Positions 1 through 9,881 of a DNA stretch of 64,000 bases are shown here, in pieces. Under the pieces are notes generated by a model. The model was not told where the DNA came from, did no database searches, and worked only from the letters and a program-made list of their open reading frames with translations. Source of the stretch: Prochlorococcus sp. AG-347-I04 (GTDB lineage Bacteria > Cyanobacteriota > Cyanobacteriia > PCC-6307 > Cyanobiaceae); assembly GCA_003281625.1 (NCBI GenBank), contig QCBL01000006.1, forward strand, positions 1 through 64,000. Reading direction: 5' to 3'. The number at the start of each line of letters is the position of its first letter. Position 1 is the stretch's first letter. A program made the position numbers and the translations under genes.

Positions 1-741
1 TTATCTGTACCAGCTCCTGCTGTAATAGAGCTAGTAAAACAAAAAAATATCAAGGTCTTATCAGACTGGAATTCAATGGAGGGCGAACTCTCAACACCAA
101 CTGGTATTGCTTTACTTGCTAATTTAGTCGACTATCTAGAACCTCCTTCAAAATATTCTATTAACTCTTATGGAGTAGGTATTGGGAACCTTAATTTCCC
201 ATTCCCTAATTTGGTAAGAGTTTATAAAATTACTTCATTTAATAATTTTTCTATTAATGATAATGAACAAATTAGTCCAAAGCGTGAAGAGATAATTATT
301 CAAGAAGCATGGATTGATGACCAAACACCCGAAGATATATCTAATTTTGCGGAGAAACTTAGAATCGAGGGAGCTTATGACGTTTCTTATCAAGCTATCA
401 ATATGAAAAAAGATAGAATTGGATTTTCTATTCAAGCAATCTTGCCAATAGAGAAAAAAGAATTTTTTAGGGGATTATGGTTTGATTATTCCAATACTAT
501 TGGAGTTCGTGAGAGGACTCAGTCAAGGTGGATATTACTTAGACGCAGAGGTGAATGTTCAACGATTTTTGGAAATATAAAAGTTAAACAAACTTTGAAA
601 CCAGATGGATCAATAATTATGAAACCAGAAAATGATGAGGTTTTAAGATTAAATTTAGAGCATAAAATATCATTTTACGAAATAAGAAAAATAATTAAAG
701 AATCAAGTAAAAAATTTAAAGCATTTGAAAACTGGAAATGA
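1..741 (+). CDS. larC: LarC-like nickel-insertion protein, 5'-truncated by the window
   Basis: The frame is open from base 1, so the gene starts upstream of the window; the 246 residues seen are the C-terminal part. The visible EGELSTPTG segment (about residues 27-35 of the partial protein) matches the E-L-x-TPTG signature of the LarC/DUF111 family. In lactobacilli LarC inserts nickel into the pincer cofactor of lactate racemase. No LarA, LarB or LarE is visible here, so the client in this organism is unknown. The last codons overlap the next gene in an ATGA junction, which suggests translational coupling. The family call is fairly sure; the physiological role is inference. Confidence 0.75.
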   Translation, partial: LSVPAPAVIELVKQKNIKVLSDWNSMEGELSTPTGIALLANLVDYLEPPSKYSINSYGVGIGNLNFPFPNLVRVYKITSFNNFSINDNEQISPKREEIIIQEAWIDDQTPEDISNFAEKLRIEGAYDVSYQAINMKKDRIGFSIQAILPIEKKEFFRGLWFDYSNTIGVRERTQSRWILLRRRGECSTIFGNIKVKQTLKPDGSIIMKPENDEVLRLNLEHKISFYEIRKIIKESSKKFKAFENWK

Positions 742-1694
742 GATTAAATATAAGTAATCAACCACATTCGAAATTCATTAAAAAAATTAATTTTGGAAAT
801 TTAAAGAGTATTTTCTTTATTTCAAGCTTGTTATATTTTTGCATCTATTATTTTGATAATGTTGATCAAATTTCTTTTGATATCAATTTAGAAAGAAATG
901 GAATTAGTCTATTTTTATCATTTTTATTTTGTGTTTTAAGTATTTACATGAATGCTTATGCATGGAAATATATTGTTAAATGGTTCGGGCAAGAATTTAA
1001 AAGTAATAATTTAGTTTCCTTCTATGTTTTAACCAATATTCTCAAATATGTTCCAGGAGGGGTTTGGCATTTTGTTGAAAGATTTAATTTTATAAAAAAA
1101 TTAAGTAATCCACAGATTGCTTTATATTCGACGCTAATAGAACCTTATTTTATGTTGAGTGGATCTTTTCTCTTAGCATCATTGGGATTAATTTTTTCAC
1201 CATTTTATTTTTTTTTAATTTTTCCCTTATTATTCTTAAATAGAAAATTTATTTTTTTGATATTAAAAATATTACGGTCTCTTAAGGGGAAATTATTTGA
1301 GGTTTTGAGACTTCCAAATTCAAAGGGCCAATTTGAAGAGAGAATAAATATAGTTTCTTTTTTCCCTTCTAGAGCTTTATTTCTTGAAATTGCTTTTGTT
1401 TTATCAAAATTTATTGGGTTTTACATTTGCTTAAATACTTTTTATACAAGTAATACCCTGAACATCATATTTTTATTGGTAATTTTTTCTTTGTCATGGT
1501 CCATAGGCTTGGTAGTCCCAGCAGCTCCAGGAGGAGTTGGCGTTTTTGAGGCTTGCCTCCTTTTATTTGTTGGCAAAAGTATTCCAGAAAATATAATTCT
1601 TATAAGTTTAGTTTGTTTTAGGGTTATATCTACCTCGGCAGATTTGTTGTTAAGCTTACCCTTCTTAATAAGAAAAGTGTCTAAAAGAATTTAG
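738..1694 (+). CDS. UPF0104/flippase-like integral membrane protein
   Basis: A 318-residue polytopic membrane protein with about seven or eight hydrophobic segments. The C-terminal PAAPGGVGVFEA segment (residues 261-272) resembles the P-G-G-x-G-x-x-E motif of the UPF0104 / lysylphosphatidylglycerol-synthase transmembrane family. That family includes lipid flippases and the membrane half of MprF, but the soluble synthase domain is absent here. The start overlaps the larC-like stop by four bases. Its TAG stop overlaps the stop of the convergent permease gene, leaving no room for a terminator. The substrate cannot be read from sequence. Confidence 0.7.
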   Translation: MRLNISNQPHSKFIKKINFGNLKSIFFISSLLYFCIYYFDNVDQISFDINLERNGISLFLSFLFCVLSIYMNAYAWKYIVKWFGQEFKSNNLVSFYVLTNILKYVPGGVWHFVERFNFIKKLSNPQIALYSTLIEPYFMLSGSFLLASLGLIFSPFYFFLIFPLLFLNRKFIFLILKILRSLKGKLFEVLRLPNSKGQFEERINIVSFFPSRALFLEIAFVLSKFIGFYICLNTFYTSNTLNIIFLLVIFSLSWSIGLVVPAAPGGVGVFEACLLLFVGKSIPENIILISLVCFRVISTSADLLLSLPFLIRKVSKRI

Positions 1695-3229
1695 TGTTTT
1701 TTCTCTAAACTTGGTATTAATGTCATTGATGCAATGAGGCCTAAAGTCATGATAAAAATGGCCGGTAATATTGCCTCTACCATTCTTTCATCTCCAGCAT
1801 ATTGATATATTCTCACAGATAATGTATCGAAATCGAATGGTCTTAAAATAAAGGTTATGGGTAATTCTTTTATCGTGTCAACAAAAACTAAAAGTGATCC
1901 TACAAATATTGGTCCTTGGAGAAGAGGTAGATGAATTCTTTTGATGATCCCCAGCCAATTCTCTCCTAGTCCAAGTGCTGCTTCATCAAGACTAGGAGAA
2001 ATTCTCTCAAGACTTGAATCAATAGAACCCTTAGAGATAGTTAGAAATCGGACAAGATAACCCCAAATTAGTAAGCTAATAGCAATAAAATTAAATTTTG
2101 GAGAAGAAATGCTTACTAAAGATAAAGCTAATACAGTCCCTGGAATTGCGTAACCTATCCCCGCAAGATTTGTTATTAGTCCTAGTAAAAAGCTTTTATT
2201 TGCGCGTCTGACTAAAGAAATTATTAAGGAGAATAGCATCGCTATTAATGCAGTTAAAATTCCTAGACTTATGGTCCTTAATGATAGGCTGAGTAATTCT
2301 ATAGATAACCCTTTTTGAATTAGATCTATATTGAGTAGAACCCAAAAACATGGAATCCCAAAAGAGAAAATTGGAGGAAATAAAGATATGATTATTGCTA
2401 AAAAAGATCTAGTTTTGTTTAATTCCCATCCTTGAGAATCTTTTGATGCAGGATTTTCACTCCACCTCTTTGATTTTTTTCTTGATAACTTTTCGAAAAT
2501 AATTAAAGTGAAAATCATTAATAAGGCTACCAAAGATAATCCAATAGCACTTTTTGGATTACCCTCAATTATCCAATTTTCAGCTATACCAGTAGAAATA
2601 CTTGGTATGTTTAATAATGCAAATGTACCTAACTCATTCATTACTTCCATACACATTAAACTTATTCCTGTTATTAGTGCTGGTAACGCCATTGGGAAAG
2701 CGATTTTAAAGAAGCTGCTCCATGGCCCTACTCCTAATCCTCTACTAGCATTTATTTGATTTACTCCAAATTTATTAAAACTTTCGTTAGCAAGAATGAA
2801 TACATATGGATAAGTAGAAATTGAAAGTATTAATACCCCCCACCATAAACCAGTTACTTGATACCCAAAAATACTTCCTAAATCCTGCAAAATAGCTGTT
2901 ATTAGATATGCTGGGGCAGCTAGTGGAACTAGTTGGCAAATACGGAGAACTTTTCTGAACTTAAAATCACAATTTGAAAGTAACCATCCGTTCAAAGTTC
3001 CTAACCCGCCGCCAAAAAAACTTGTCAATATTAGAACTTTTAAAGTGCCTAATACCTCTTCTCCTCCAGCAATACCTAATGAAAAGTTTCCACTAATAAT
3101 GTAATCAATTCCCTCTAGAAGGAAATTGGAAATTGGAATGATTACTAAGAGTGAAACAATAAACGAAGTGAAGTAAAGAAAATTTAATTCTGTTAATGTT
3201 TTTTTAAACCCTTTAATAAGTATTTTCAA
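1691..3229 (-). CDS. ABC transporter permease, FbpB/FutB (ferric iron) type, two fused permease domains
   Basis: A 512-residue inner-membrane protein with about twelve membrane segments in two homologous halves. Each half carries an EAA-like loop: around residues 160-185 (ASRGLGVGPW...) and 405-430 (DEAALGLGENW...), the contact sites for the ATPase. One chain with two permease domains is typical of FbpB/FutB iron and ThiP thiamine transporters. Cyanobacterial relatives are usually assigned to ferric iron uptake. No binding protein or ATPase gene is adjacent, so partners must be encoded elsewhere. It lies 26 bases downstream of the CobW-family gene on the same strand and may be co-transcribed with it. 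Confidence 0.8.
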   Translation of the reverse strand: MKILIKGFKKTLTELNFLYFTSFIVSLLVIIPISNFLLEGIDYIISGNFSLGIAGGEEVLGTLKVLILTSFFGGGLGTLNGWLLSNCDFKFRKVLRICQLVPLAAPAYLITAILQDLGSIFGYQVTGLWWGVLILSISTYPYVFILANESFNKFGVNQINASRGLGVGPWSSFFKIAFPMALPALITGISLMCMEVMNELGTFALLNIPSISTGIAENWIIEGNPKSAIGLSLVALLMIFTLIIFEKLSRKKSKRWSENPASKDSQGWELNKTRSFLAIIISLFPPIFSFGIPCFWVLLNIDLIQKGLSIELLSLSLRTISLGILTALIAMLFSLIISLVRRANKSFLLGLITNLAGIGYAIPGTVLALSLVSISSPKFNFIAISLLIWGYLVRFLTISKGSIDSSLERISPSLDEAALGLGENWLGIIKRIHLPLLQGPIFVGSLLVFVDTIKELPITFILRPFDFDTLSVRIYQYAGDERMVEAILPAIFIMTLGLIASMTLIPSLEKKH

Positions 3230-3255
3230 AAATTAATTAAATCCTAATATGAACT

Positions 3256-4281
3256 CTAATCTGAATTAAATCTACATGATGACAGTTGATTTTTAATAGT
3301 TTGGTGATCTAAGTTTTTCCCAATCAATACTATCTTGTTAGATTTTTCTTTTGTCCATTCCTCATCATCTAGAGAAAACCGCTTTCCAGATAGGTGAAAA
3401 ATGTGTTTTCTTTCACTTTCCATAAACCATAATATTCCTTTTGCTCTAAATACATTTTGTGAGATTTGATTATCTAAGAAATATTGAAACTTCCTTAAAG
3501 AAAATGGTTCAAATGTCTCATATGAAACTGAGGTAAAACCCTCGATATTATTTATCAAATCGTGGGAATGAGAAGAGTGATCGTGGGAATGAGAAGAGTG
3601 ATCGTGGGAATGAGAAGAGTGATCGTTTGAATTTTGTTCTATATTTTTTTTATTTTTCTCGAATTCAAAAGTATCCGTCTCAAATAGACCCACGCTCATT
3701 ATTGTGTGTAATGCAACTTCACTATTAGTTGATCTCAAAATCCTTGGTTCTTTTTTTATTTTATTTATAAACTCCTCTATTTTCTTTAATTGTTTTTCAT
3801 TTACTAAATCAGATTTATTAAGAAGAAGGATATCTCCGTATAAAATTTGAGAATAGGCGACATTTGTATTATTAATTTCAAAATCAAAATTTTCTCCATC
3901 AATGACAGTGATTATCGAATCTAATCTTACTTTTTCTCTAAGATCACCTGCCGCAAAAGTCATGGCTACTGGTAATGGATCTGCTAATCCAGTTGTTTCA
4001 ACAATCAAATAGTCTAATTTTTCAGCTCTTTCTAAAACTTTGGATACGGTATTTAATAATTCGCCATTGATAGAGCAACATATACATCCATTATTTAATT
4101 CGATCATATCTTCTGAGCCTTCTATTATTAAGTCATTATCTATTCCGATCTCTCCAAATTCGTTGACTAAAACAGCTGTTTTAATACCAACTTGATTTTT
4201 TAAAATATGATTTAGAAGTGTAGTTTTGCCAGAACCTAAAAATCCACTAATAATAGTGACTGGTAATAAATTTTTAGACAT
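3256..4281 (-). CDS. CobW/COG0523 family metal-chaperone GTPase with His-rich tandem repeat
   Basis: A 341-residue P-loop GTPase. Visible motifs are Walker A GFLGSGKT (residues 13-20), the family metal-binding GCICC (65-69), an NKSD guanine-recognition motif, and a C-terminal CobW_C domain. Family members deliver zinc, cobalt or other metals to client enzymes. Residues about 219-241 are three exact copies of a seven-residue Asp/His/Ser unit, giving a His-rich linker that likely buffers metal. It sits 29 bases after the pterin dehydratase gene and 26 before the iron-type permease. The metal is not determinable; zinc is the usual guess. Confidence 0.9.
   Translation of the reverse strand: MSKNLLPVTIISGFLGSGKTTLLNHILKNQVGIKTAVLVNEFGEIGIDNDLIIEGSEDMIELNNGCICCSINGELLNTVSKVLERAEKLDYLIVETTGLADPLPVAMTFAAGDLREKVRLDSIITVIDGENFDFEINNTNVAYSQILYGDILLLNKSDLVNEKQLKKIEEFINKIKKEPRILRSTNSEVALHTIMSVGLFETDTFEFEKNKKNIEQNSNDHSSHSHDHSSHSHDHSSHSHDLINNIEGFTSVSYETFEPFSLRKFQYFLDNQISQNVFRAKGILWFMESERKHIFHLSGKRFSLDDEEWTKEKSNKIVLIGKNLDHQTIKNQLSSCRFNSD
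3559..3625. repeat. Three perfect 21-bp tandem repeats inside the CobW-family gene
   Basis: Three identical 21-base units (3559-3579, 3580-3600, 3601-3621) followed by four bases of a fourth encode a repeated Asp-His-Ser-Ser-His-Ser-His heptapeptide on the minus strand. The unit length keeps the frame, so copy number can change by slippage or unequal recombination without breaking the protein. Confidence 0.97.
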
Positions 4282-4310
4282 TTTGAATAGTTGAAAACAA
4301 GTTTATATTT

Positions 4311-4601
4311 TTATTGATCGAAAATTTTGTTGATTTCCGAAGCTAATGTTTGATCCAGATTCGTAATACCTCCTAGATCATGTGTATTTAATTTAATTAT
4401 TACGTTTGCATAAACATTCTCCCAGTTAGGATGATGATTATATTTTTCACAGATTAAAGCAACCTTAGTCATAAAAGCAAAGGCTTCAATAAAATTAGCG
4501 AAGTTAAATTCTCTTTGGATTTGTTTAGATTTAATTTCCCAGCCAGGTATTTTGACAACTAATTCATTCAATTCTTCATCTTGCAAAATGTAGGGTTCCA
4601 T
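4311..4601 (-). CDS. phhB: Pterin-4a-carbinolamine dehydratase
   Basis: A 96-residue protein, the usual size of the PCD/DCoH family. It contains the full family signature E-K-Y-N-H-H-P-x-W ... Y ... V-x-I-x-L-x-T-H-D-x-G-G-I-T, with the catalytic histidines of the NHHP loop and the late THD. The enzyme dehydrates 4a-hydroxytetrahydropterins. It is distinct from the degenerate PCD-like RuBisCO assembly factor at 63652-63891, which lacks these histidines. It lies between yjbQ and the CobW-family gene in a short-spaced leftward run. Confidence 0.9.
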   Translation of the reverse strand: MEPYILQDEELNELVVKIPGWEIKSKQIQREFNFANFIEAFAFMTKVALICEKYNHHPNWENVYANVIIKLNTHDLGGITNLDQTLASEINKIFDQ

Positions 4602-4637
4602 GAAATAAGAAGTCTGACTTATTACATTATAAATATC

Positions 4638-5093
4638 TTACTTTTTCTCACCAATTATATGTACATTTATGATTCTTTCCTTTTGATCAAATCGATGTTC
4701 CCATAAATAAACTGCTTGCCATGTGCCAAGCATAATTTTCCCGCCTTGAAAACTTAACGATAAACAAGTGTTTGTTAGGGATGTTTTAATATGTGCTGGC
4801 ATATCGTCAGCCCCTTCTTGATAATGTTTGTAGGATATTTCTTCTCTATTTTTTGATAAGGTTAAGTAGGAATCATAGGGAACTATCGATTGCATATACT
4901 TTTTTAGGTCCCTCAGTACATTTGGATCTGCGTTCTCATTAATAGTTAAACTGCAACTTGTATGAAGTGAAGTTAAATTTAAAATTCCGGAATGAAAATT
5001 ATTTTTTTCAACACATAAATTTAAATCATATGTGATATCAATAAAACCCTCGCCATGGGTTATGAATTTTAATTTTGAAAATATTTGTTCCAT
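4638..5093 (-). CDS. yjbQ: YjbQ/UPF0047 family protein
   Basis: A 151-residue protein matching the compact YjbQ (UPF0047) family: an N-terminal beta region, the LHTSCSLTINENADP segment around residues 44-58, the GADDMPAHIK segment and the C-terminal GTWQAVYLWEHR segment that build the trimer active site. Family members have weak thiamine-phosphate-synthase activity in some reports, but the biological role is unsettled. It heads the leftward cluster and faces the M32 peptidase across a divergent spacer of about 108 bases. Confidence 0.9.
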   Translation of the reverse strand: MEQIFSKLKFITHGEGFIDITYDLNLCVEKNNFHSGILNLTSLHTSCSLTINENADPNVLRDLKKYMQSIVPYDSYLTLSKNREEISYKHYQEGADDMPAHIKTSLTNTCLSLSFQGGKIMLGTWQAVYLWEHRFDQKERIINVHIIGEKK

Positions 5094-5201
5094 ATAAGTT
5101 AAAACTTAATTAATCAATATCTTATTATGGATAAAGATGAATGTTTTACTGCAGACATTAAAATTTTTATCTTAAGATAAATTTAATTTCCATTTAAATC
5201 T

Positions 5202-6707
5202 TTGGCTGAAACTCATTGGAATAAGCTGGGTGCTTACCTTAAAGAAACACAAATATTAGGTTCAATCCAAAATACACTTTATTGGGATCAGAATACTGGA
5301 ATGCCAAAGAAAGGTGCTTCTTGGAGGTCTGAACAACTTACTTATATTGCAAAAGTATTGCATGAAAGAAATTCTTCCGAGGAATTTTATAATTTAATAC
5401 AATCTGCTGAAAATGAATTAGCAGATATTGAACGAAATTCCGATAATCAACTTTTCATAAAAGATAAAGAAAGAAATATTAGTCTTTTATTGAAGGAATT
5501 TAATAGAGAAAGAAATTTAGATCCTAAATTAGTTGAGTCTCTAGCAAAGGCAAAATCTAAAGGGTATGAAAGCTGGCAAGAAGCTAAGGAAAAATCAGAT
5601 TTTAAAATTTTTCTTCCTTTCTTTGAAGAACTAGTTAAATTGCGGATTGAAGAGGCAAAACAAATATCTATTCAATGTTCACCTTGGGAGACATTAGCTC
5701 AACCCTTTGAGCCTGAATTAAATTTAAAGTGGTTGAATGATATTTTTCAACCCTTGAAAGAAACCATCCCAGACTTGATTAGAGCAATTAACAAGCCCCA
5801 AAAAAATCATTGGGATTTAAGTCCAAAATCTCAAGAAAATTTATGCTCTAAATTACTTGACGAGTTTGGAAGAGATAGAGATCTCGTTGTTGTTGGACAA
5901 TCTCCTCACCCTTTCTCGATAACATTAGGGCCTAATGATTTTAGGATCACCACAAGAATTGTTGAAGGTGAACCACTATCAAGTTTTTTAGCAACTGCGC
6001 ATGAGTGGGGGCATTCTATTTATGAGCAGGGTTTGCCATCTCAAAGTCATCAATGGTTTGCTTGGCCTTTAGGTCAAGCAACCTCTATGGGTATTCATGA
6101 AAGTCAATCTTTATTTTGGGAAAATAGAATAGTTAAATCCAAATCTTTTTCAAAAAGATTTTTTAAAAAATTTGTTTCGGCTGGATGTTCTCTTAATAAT
6201 TATTTAGAACTATGGAAATCTATAAATCATTTGGAAGCAGGATTAAATAGGGTCGAAGCGGATGAATTGACTTATGGCCTACACATATTAATAAGAACCG
6301 AACTTGAAATAGATTTAATTGAAAGAGGTTTACCTGCTGAAGATATTCCAACAGAATGGAATAAAAGATATGGTGAACTCCTAGGAATTAAACCATCTAA
6401 TGATTCAGAAGGTTGTCTTCAAGATGTTCATTGGAGTGAAGGGGCGTTTGGATATTTCCCCTCATATTTGTTAGGACATGTTATAAGCGCGCAAATATCT
6501 TCTCAAATGGAAAGAGACATAGGTTTGATTGACAATTTAATTGAAAATGGTGAATATCAAAAGATCATCTTTTGGTTAAAAAATAATATACATAAATATG
6601 GCAGATCAGTTAATTGTATGGAGTTGGTAAGAGCTGTAACTAATGAAGAACTATCGCCAAACTATTTTATTAATCACTTAAGGTCTAAAATAAATGATTT
6701 TTGCTGA
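5202..6707 (+). CDS. Carboxypeptidase Taq (M32 family) metallopeptidase
   Basis: A 501-residue protein of normal M32 length. The zinc-binding HEWGH lies at residues 267-271, followed by the GIHESQS segment that supplies the third ligand. M32 enzymes are cytoplasmic dimeric zinc carboxypeptidases that remove C-terminal residues. The chosen start is a TTG giving MAETHWNKL, the natural beginning of the family; no ATG lies upstream in frame near it. The gene stands alone, divergent from yjbQ. Confidence 0.93.
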   Translation: MAETHWNKLGAYLKETQILGSIQNTLYWDQNTGMPKKGASWRSEQLTYIAKVLHERNSSEEFYNLIQSAENELADIERNSDNQLFIKDKERNISLLLKEFNRERNLDPKLVESLAKAKSKGYESWQEAKEKSDFKIFLPFFEELVKLRIEEAKQISIQCSPWETLAQPFEPELNLKWLNDIFQPLKETIPDLIRAINKPQKNHWDLSPKSQENLCSKLLDEFGRDRDLVVVGQSPHPFSITLGPNDFRITTRIVEGEPLSSFLATAHEWGHSIYEQGLPSQSHQWFAWPLGQATSMGIHESQSLFWENRIVKSKSFSKRFFKKFVSAGCSLNNYLELWKSINHLEAGLNRVEADELTYGLHILIRTELEIDLIERGLPAEDIPTEWNKRYGELLGIKPSNDSEGCLQDVHWSEGAFGYFPSYLLGHVISAQISSQMERDIGLIDNLIENGEYQKIIFWLKNNIHKYGRSVNCMELVRAVTNEELSPNYFINHLRSKINDFC

Positions 6708-6770
6708 AACATTACTTTTAAAGAATTTGGTTAGGTGTGAGGATGTAAGATAAACAAAAATAATTTCTTG

Positions 6771-7358
6771 ATGGCAAATCTAAATCAGCCCCCAAGCAGG
6801 GTTACCCCAAATTTATTGCACATACTAAATGCTTTCACTGATAGCTCAAATACAATAATAAACACTATTGTTGAATTGAACTCTAATACCATAAATAAAT
6901 ATGAATTAATTACAGAAACGGGCCATCTTAAACTTGATAGGGTAGGTTATTCATCACTTGCGTATCCTTTTGCTTATGGATGTATTCCAAGGACATGGGA
7001 TGAAGATGGAGATCCACTTGATGTGGAAATTGTTGGAGTAACTGAGCCTTTGATACCCGGATCAATTGTGGAAGCAAGGATTATTGGGGTGATGAAATTT
7101 GATGATGGCGGAGAGGTTGATGATAAGGTAATAGCGATTCTCGCGAATGATAAAAGAATGGATCATATCTCAAGTTTTGAAGACCTTGGAGATCATTGGT
7201 TAAAAGAAACAAAGTATTATTGGGAGCACTACAAAGATCTAAAAAAACCAGGAACATGTACTGTAAATGGTTTTTTTGGGAAAGAAGAAGCTGTTAAAGT
7301 GATTAAAGATTGTGAAGAGAGATACAAAAAAGAAATTGATCCTAAATTAGTTAATTAA
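6771..7358 (+). CDS. ppa: Family I inorganic pyrophosphatase, complete active site
   Basis: A 195-residue soluble pyrophosphatase hydrolysing PPi made by biosynthetic reactions. All expected active-site residues are visible: NKYE, LDRV, YPFAYG, the DGDPLD metal motif (residues 79-84), the DDK motif near 117-119, and EHYKD (Tyr154, Lys155). The ATG at 6771 is preferred to the TTG just before it. This copy is unlike the second pyrophosphatase at 22101-22649, which lacks two of these residues, so this is probably the working enzyme. It ends six bases from the convergent hemC. Confidence 0.92.
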   Translation: MANLNQPPSRVTPNLLHILNAFTDSSNTIINTIVELNSNTINKYELITETGHLKLDRVGYSSLAYPFAYGCIPRTWDEDGDPLDVEIVGVTEPLIPGSIVEARIIGVMKFDDGGEVDDKVIAILANDKRMDHISSFEDLGDHWLKETKYYWEHYKDLKKPGTCTVNGFFGKEEAVKVIKDCEERYKKEIDPKLVN

Positions 7359-7364
7359 CAAATT

Positions 7365-8315
7365 TTATTTTTCTCTAAATTTTTCAAAGATTTCGCTTAG
7401 TATTTCATCGGCACCTTGCTGCTTTAATTTTTTTGCTAGTTCTTTGCCTACTTCTTCGGGATCATTAATATTGCCAATATATTGGTCTTTAATAAGCCTT
7501 TCACCATCAAGAGATGCAACCATACCAGTAAGGCAAAGTTGTTCATTCTGAATTTTACTATTCACACCTATTGGGACTTGGCATCCTCCTTCAAGCTCTC
7601 TTAAAAAAGCCCTTTCTGCTAGACATCTTTGACTGGTGGGTTTATCTTCTAAGATATTTATAATTTCTGAAACTTTTTTATCATCAGATTTACATTCAAT
7701 GCCTAGTGCTCCTTGGCCAACGGCATGAAGGGAAATTTCACTTGGGATAATCTGGTGAACTCTTGATTCAAAGCCTAATCTCTTTAAACCAGCGGCCGCA
7801 AGAATTATACAATCAAATTCTCCTGCATCTAATTTTTCAATTCTTGTAATAACATTTCCCCTGATATCTTTGAAAACAAGATGTGGGTACTTATTTCTTA
7901 ATTGTGCAAGTCTTCTTAGAGAGCTTGTTCCCACAATCGAACCTTCAGGTAAGGTTTCTAATTTATAACAGTCATTTTTTTTGTTAACTACTAAAGCATC
8001 TGCAGGATCCTCCCTTTTTGTAATGCATCCTAATTTAAGGCCATCAGGCAAATTGGTTGGTAAATCTTTCAGAGAATGTACAGCTATATCTGCATGGCCT
8101 ACGAGCATTTGTGCTTCAAGTTCCTTTGTAAATAAGCCTTTGTCGCCTATTTTTGCTAAGGCTACATCAAGGATTTTGTCACCTTGAGTTGCCATAGCTT
8201 CTATAGATACCTCTAAATTGGGAATATTCCTTTCTAATTGATCTTTAACCCATAAAGTTTGAACCATTGCTAGCTTACTTCTTCTACTAGCTATTTTTAG
8301 CTTAAAATTAGTCAT
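7365..8315 (-). CDS. hemC: Porphobilinogen deaminase (hydroxymethylbilane synthase)
   Basis: A 316-residue enzyme that joins four porphobilinogens into hydroxymethylbilane for haem, chlorophyll and cobalamin. Family blocks are clear: the N-terminal [27 protein letters not shown], and [11 protein letters not shown], whose Cys carries the dipyrromethane cofactor. It lies about 100 bases downstream of the sigma-factor gene on the same strand and converges closely on ppa. Confidence 0.97.
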   Translation of the reverse strand: MTNFKLKIASRRSKLAMVQTLWVKDQLERNIPNLEVSIEAMATQGDKILDVALAKIGDKGLFTKELEAQMLVGHADIAVHSLKDLPTNLPDGLKLGCITKREDPADALVVNKKNDCYKLETLPEGSIVGTSSLRRLAQLRNKYPHLVFKDIRGNVITRIEKLDAGEFDCIILAAAGLKRLGFESRVHQIIPSEISLHAVGQGALGIECKSDDKKVSEIINILEDKPTSQRCLAERAFLRELEGGCQVPIGVNSKIQNEQLCLTGMVASLDGERLIKDQYIGNINDPEEVGKELAKKLKQQGADEILSEIFEKFREK

Positions 8316-8412
8316 TAAATATTATTTTGAGTTTGAATTAAATATTAAGTCGAATCTATCTTAAGCTATTATTTTGCCAGTTTTTAAAGCTGAATATTAT
8401 ATTTAACTTTTT

Positions 8413-9597
8413 TTATTTTATATATTCTTTTAAAACCCCATTTCGATTTGGATGTCTAAGTTTTCTTAGGGCTTTTGCCTCTATTTGTCTAATTCTTTCT
8501 CTCGTCACATCAAAAATCTGGCCAATTTCTTCAAGAGTTTTCATTCTTCCATCATCAATTCCATATCTCAATCTGAGAACATCTCTTTCTCTTGGACTAA
8601 GAGTGGCTAATACTCCTTCCAAATCTTCTCTTAGTAAAGTTTTAGAAACATCTTGCTCTGGATTTTCAATATCAGCCTCTATAAAGTCTCCTAGTCTTGA
8701 GTCTTCTTCTTTCCCTATTGGAGTTTCTAAAGAAATAGGAAGTTGCGCACTTTTAGCTATAAATCTTAATTTTTCGATTGTCATTTCCATACTCTCAGCG
8801 ATTTCTTCTTCACTAGGTTTCCTGCCAAATTCTTGGCTAAGAACTTTTGTGGTTTTTTTAATTCTGGATATTGTCTCGTATAAGTGAACTGGCAATCTAA
8901 TAGTTCTACTTTGATCCGCAATTGCTCTTGTAATGGCTTGGCGAATCCACCAAGTTGCATATGTAGAGAACTTATAACCTTTTTCATGGTCGAATTTTTC
9001 CGCTGCCCTAATTAGACCCAAACTTCCTTCTTGGATTAAGTCTTGAAATGATAAACCTCTATTCATATATTTTTTAGCAATGGAAACAACTAATCTTAAA
9101 TTTGATTGAACCATTTTTTCTTTAGCTCTGCGCCCCAAGAGAAGTCTTCTTCTAAATTTAGGAAGAGGCATATCTATTAACTCGGCCCATTCTCTTACAG
9201 ATGGGAAATGCCCTTTTTCTGACTCATATTGAGTAGCTAGCTCTTCTAATTGGAGTAAGTCGGCAATTTTTCTTGCAAGCTCAATTTCTTCATCTGGTCT
9301 TAAAAGTCTAATTCTTCCAATTTCTTGGAGATAAACTCTTATTGAATCTTCAGTGTAGATACCTTTTGGCCCAAGCTTTATATTCCCGAGCCCTTTATCT
9401 TCTTCTTCAGAATCACCAAATTCATTATTATTATTTTCAATATTGCTTTCGTTTAACTCAGCAGATGTCTGTAAAGTTTGATTATTTTTATTACTATCTT
9501 CTTCAACTACTGTTTCTAAATTTGTATTAATTTTTTTATTGATCTTTTTTTTTGAACTAGGCTTGGAATTCTTTGATTCTGCTGCGACTGGACACAT
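8413..9597 (-). CDS. rpoD: Principal RNA polymerase sigma-70 factor (RpoD/SigA type)
   Basis: A 394-residue group 1 sigma factor. A low-complexity Ser/Lys/Asn/Glu N-terminus (to about residue 75) precedes region 1.2 ([16 protein letters not shown]), regions 2.1-2.4 ([24 protein letters not shown] then [10 protein letters not shown]), region 3, and region 4 ending with the helix-turn-helix [17 protein letters not shown]. The ATG is preceded by AGGAG with a six-base spacer, a stronger ribosome-binding site than most genes here. It recognises the main -10/-35 promoters. Divergent from priA across a 321-base gap. Confidence 0.96.
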   Translation of the reverse strand: MCPVAAESKNSKPSSKKKINKKINTNLETVVEEDSNKNNQTLQTSAELNESNIENNNNEFGDSEEEDKGLGNIKLGPKGIYTEDSIRVYLQEIGRIRLLRPDEEIELARKIADLLQLEELATQYESEKGHFPSVREWAELIDMPLPKFRRRLLLGRRAKEKMVQSNLRLVVSIAKKYMNRGLSFQDLIQEGSLGLIRAAEKFDHEKGYKFSTYATWWIRQAITRAIADQSRTIRLPVHLYETISRIKKTTKVLSQEFGRKPSEEEIAESMEMTIEKLRFIAKSAQLPISLETPIGKEEDSRLGDFIEADIENPEQDVSKTLLREDLEGVLATLSPRERDVLRLRYGIDDGRMKTLEEIGQIFDVTRERIRQIEAKALRKLRHPNRNGVLKEYIK

Positions 9598-9603
9598 AAT
9601 TGA

Positions 9604-9608
9604 CTCCT
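9604..9608 (-). promoter_or_regulatory. Strong Shine-Dalgarno of rpoD
   Basis: AGGAG on the minus strand, six bases before the rpoD ATG (9597). Most genes in this window have no comparable site, so it supports the start and suggests efficient initiation. Confidence 0.8.
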
Positions 9609-9881
9609 TTCTACGGTGAATTTAACTAGATAAAATTTTATTTAGGGCTAATTTGAACATTTAGTAGTAAAGTTCCCTTAATGTTTAAAAAACTTTTTCA
9701 CAAAATGAGAATAAGAAAAGTTTTCTAGATTGTTGAAAAATTTAAATAGTGCTATAGATTACCTAAAGTAAAAAGTCTTGGGATTTCTCAGACAGGCAGA
9801 TCAATTTTGAATTTTCAGTCAATGATCAGAGCTTCATGTCTCCCTTAAGAGCAGGATACTTACAATGTGCAAAAAACACTT

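Noticed and set aside
3559..3625. CRISPR array
   Set aside because: Units are directly adjacent, identical and in frame with a coding gene; there are no spacers.
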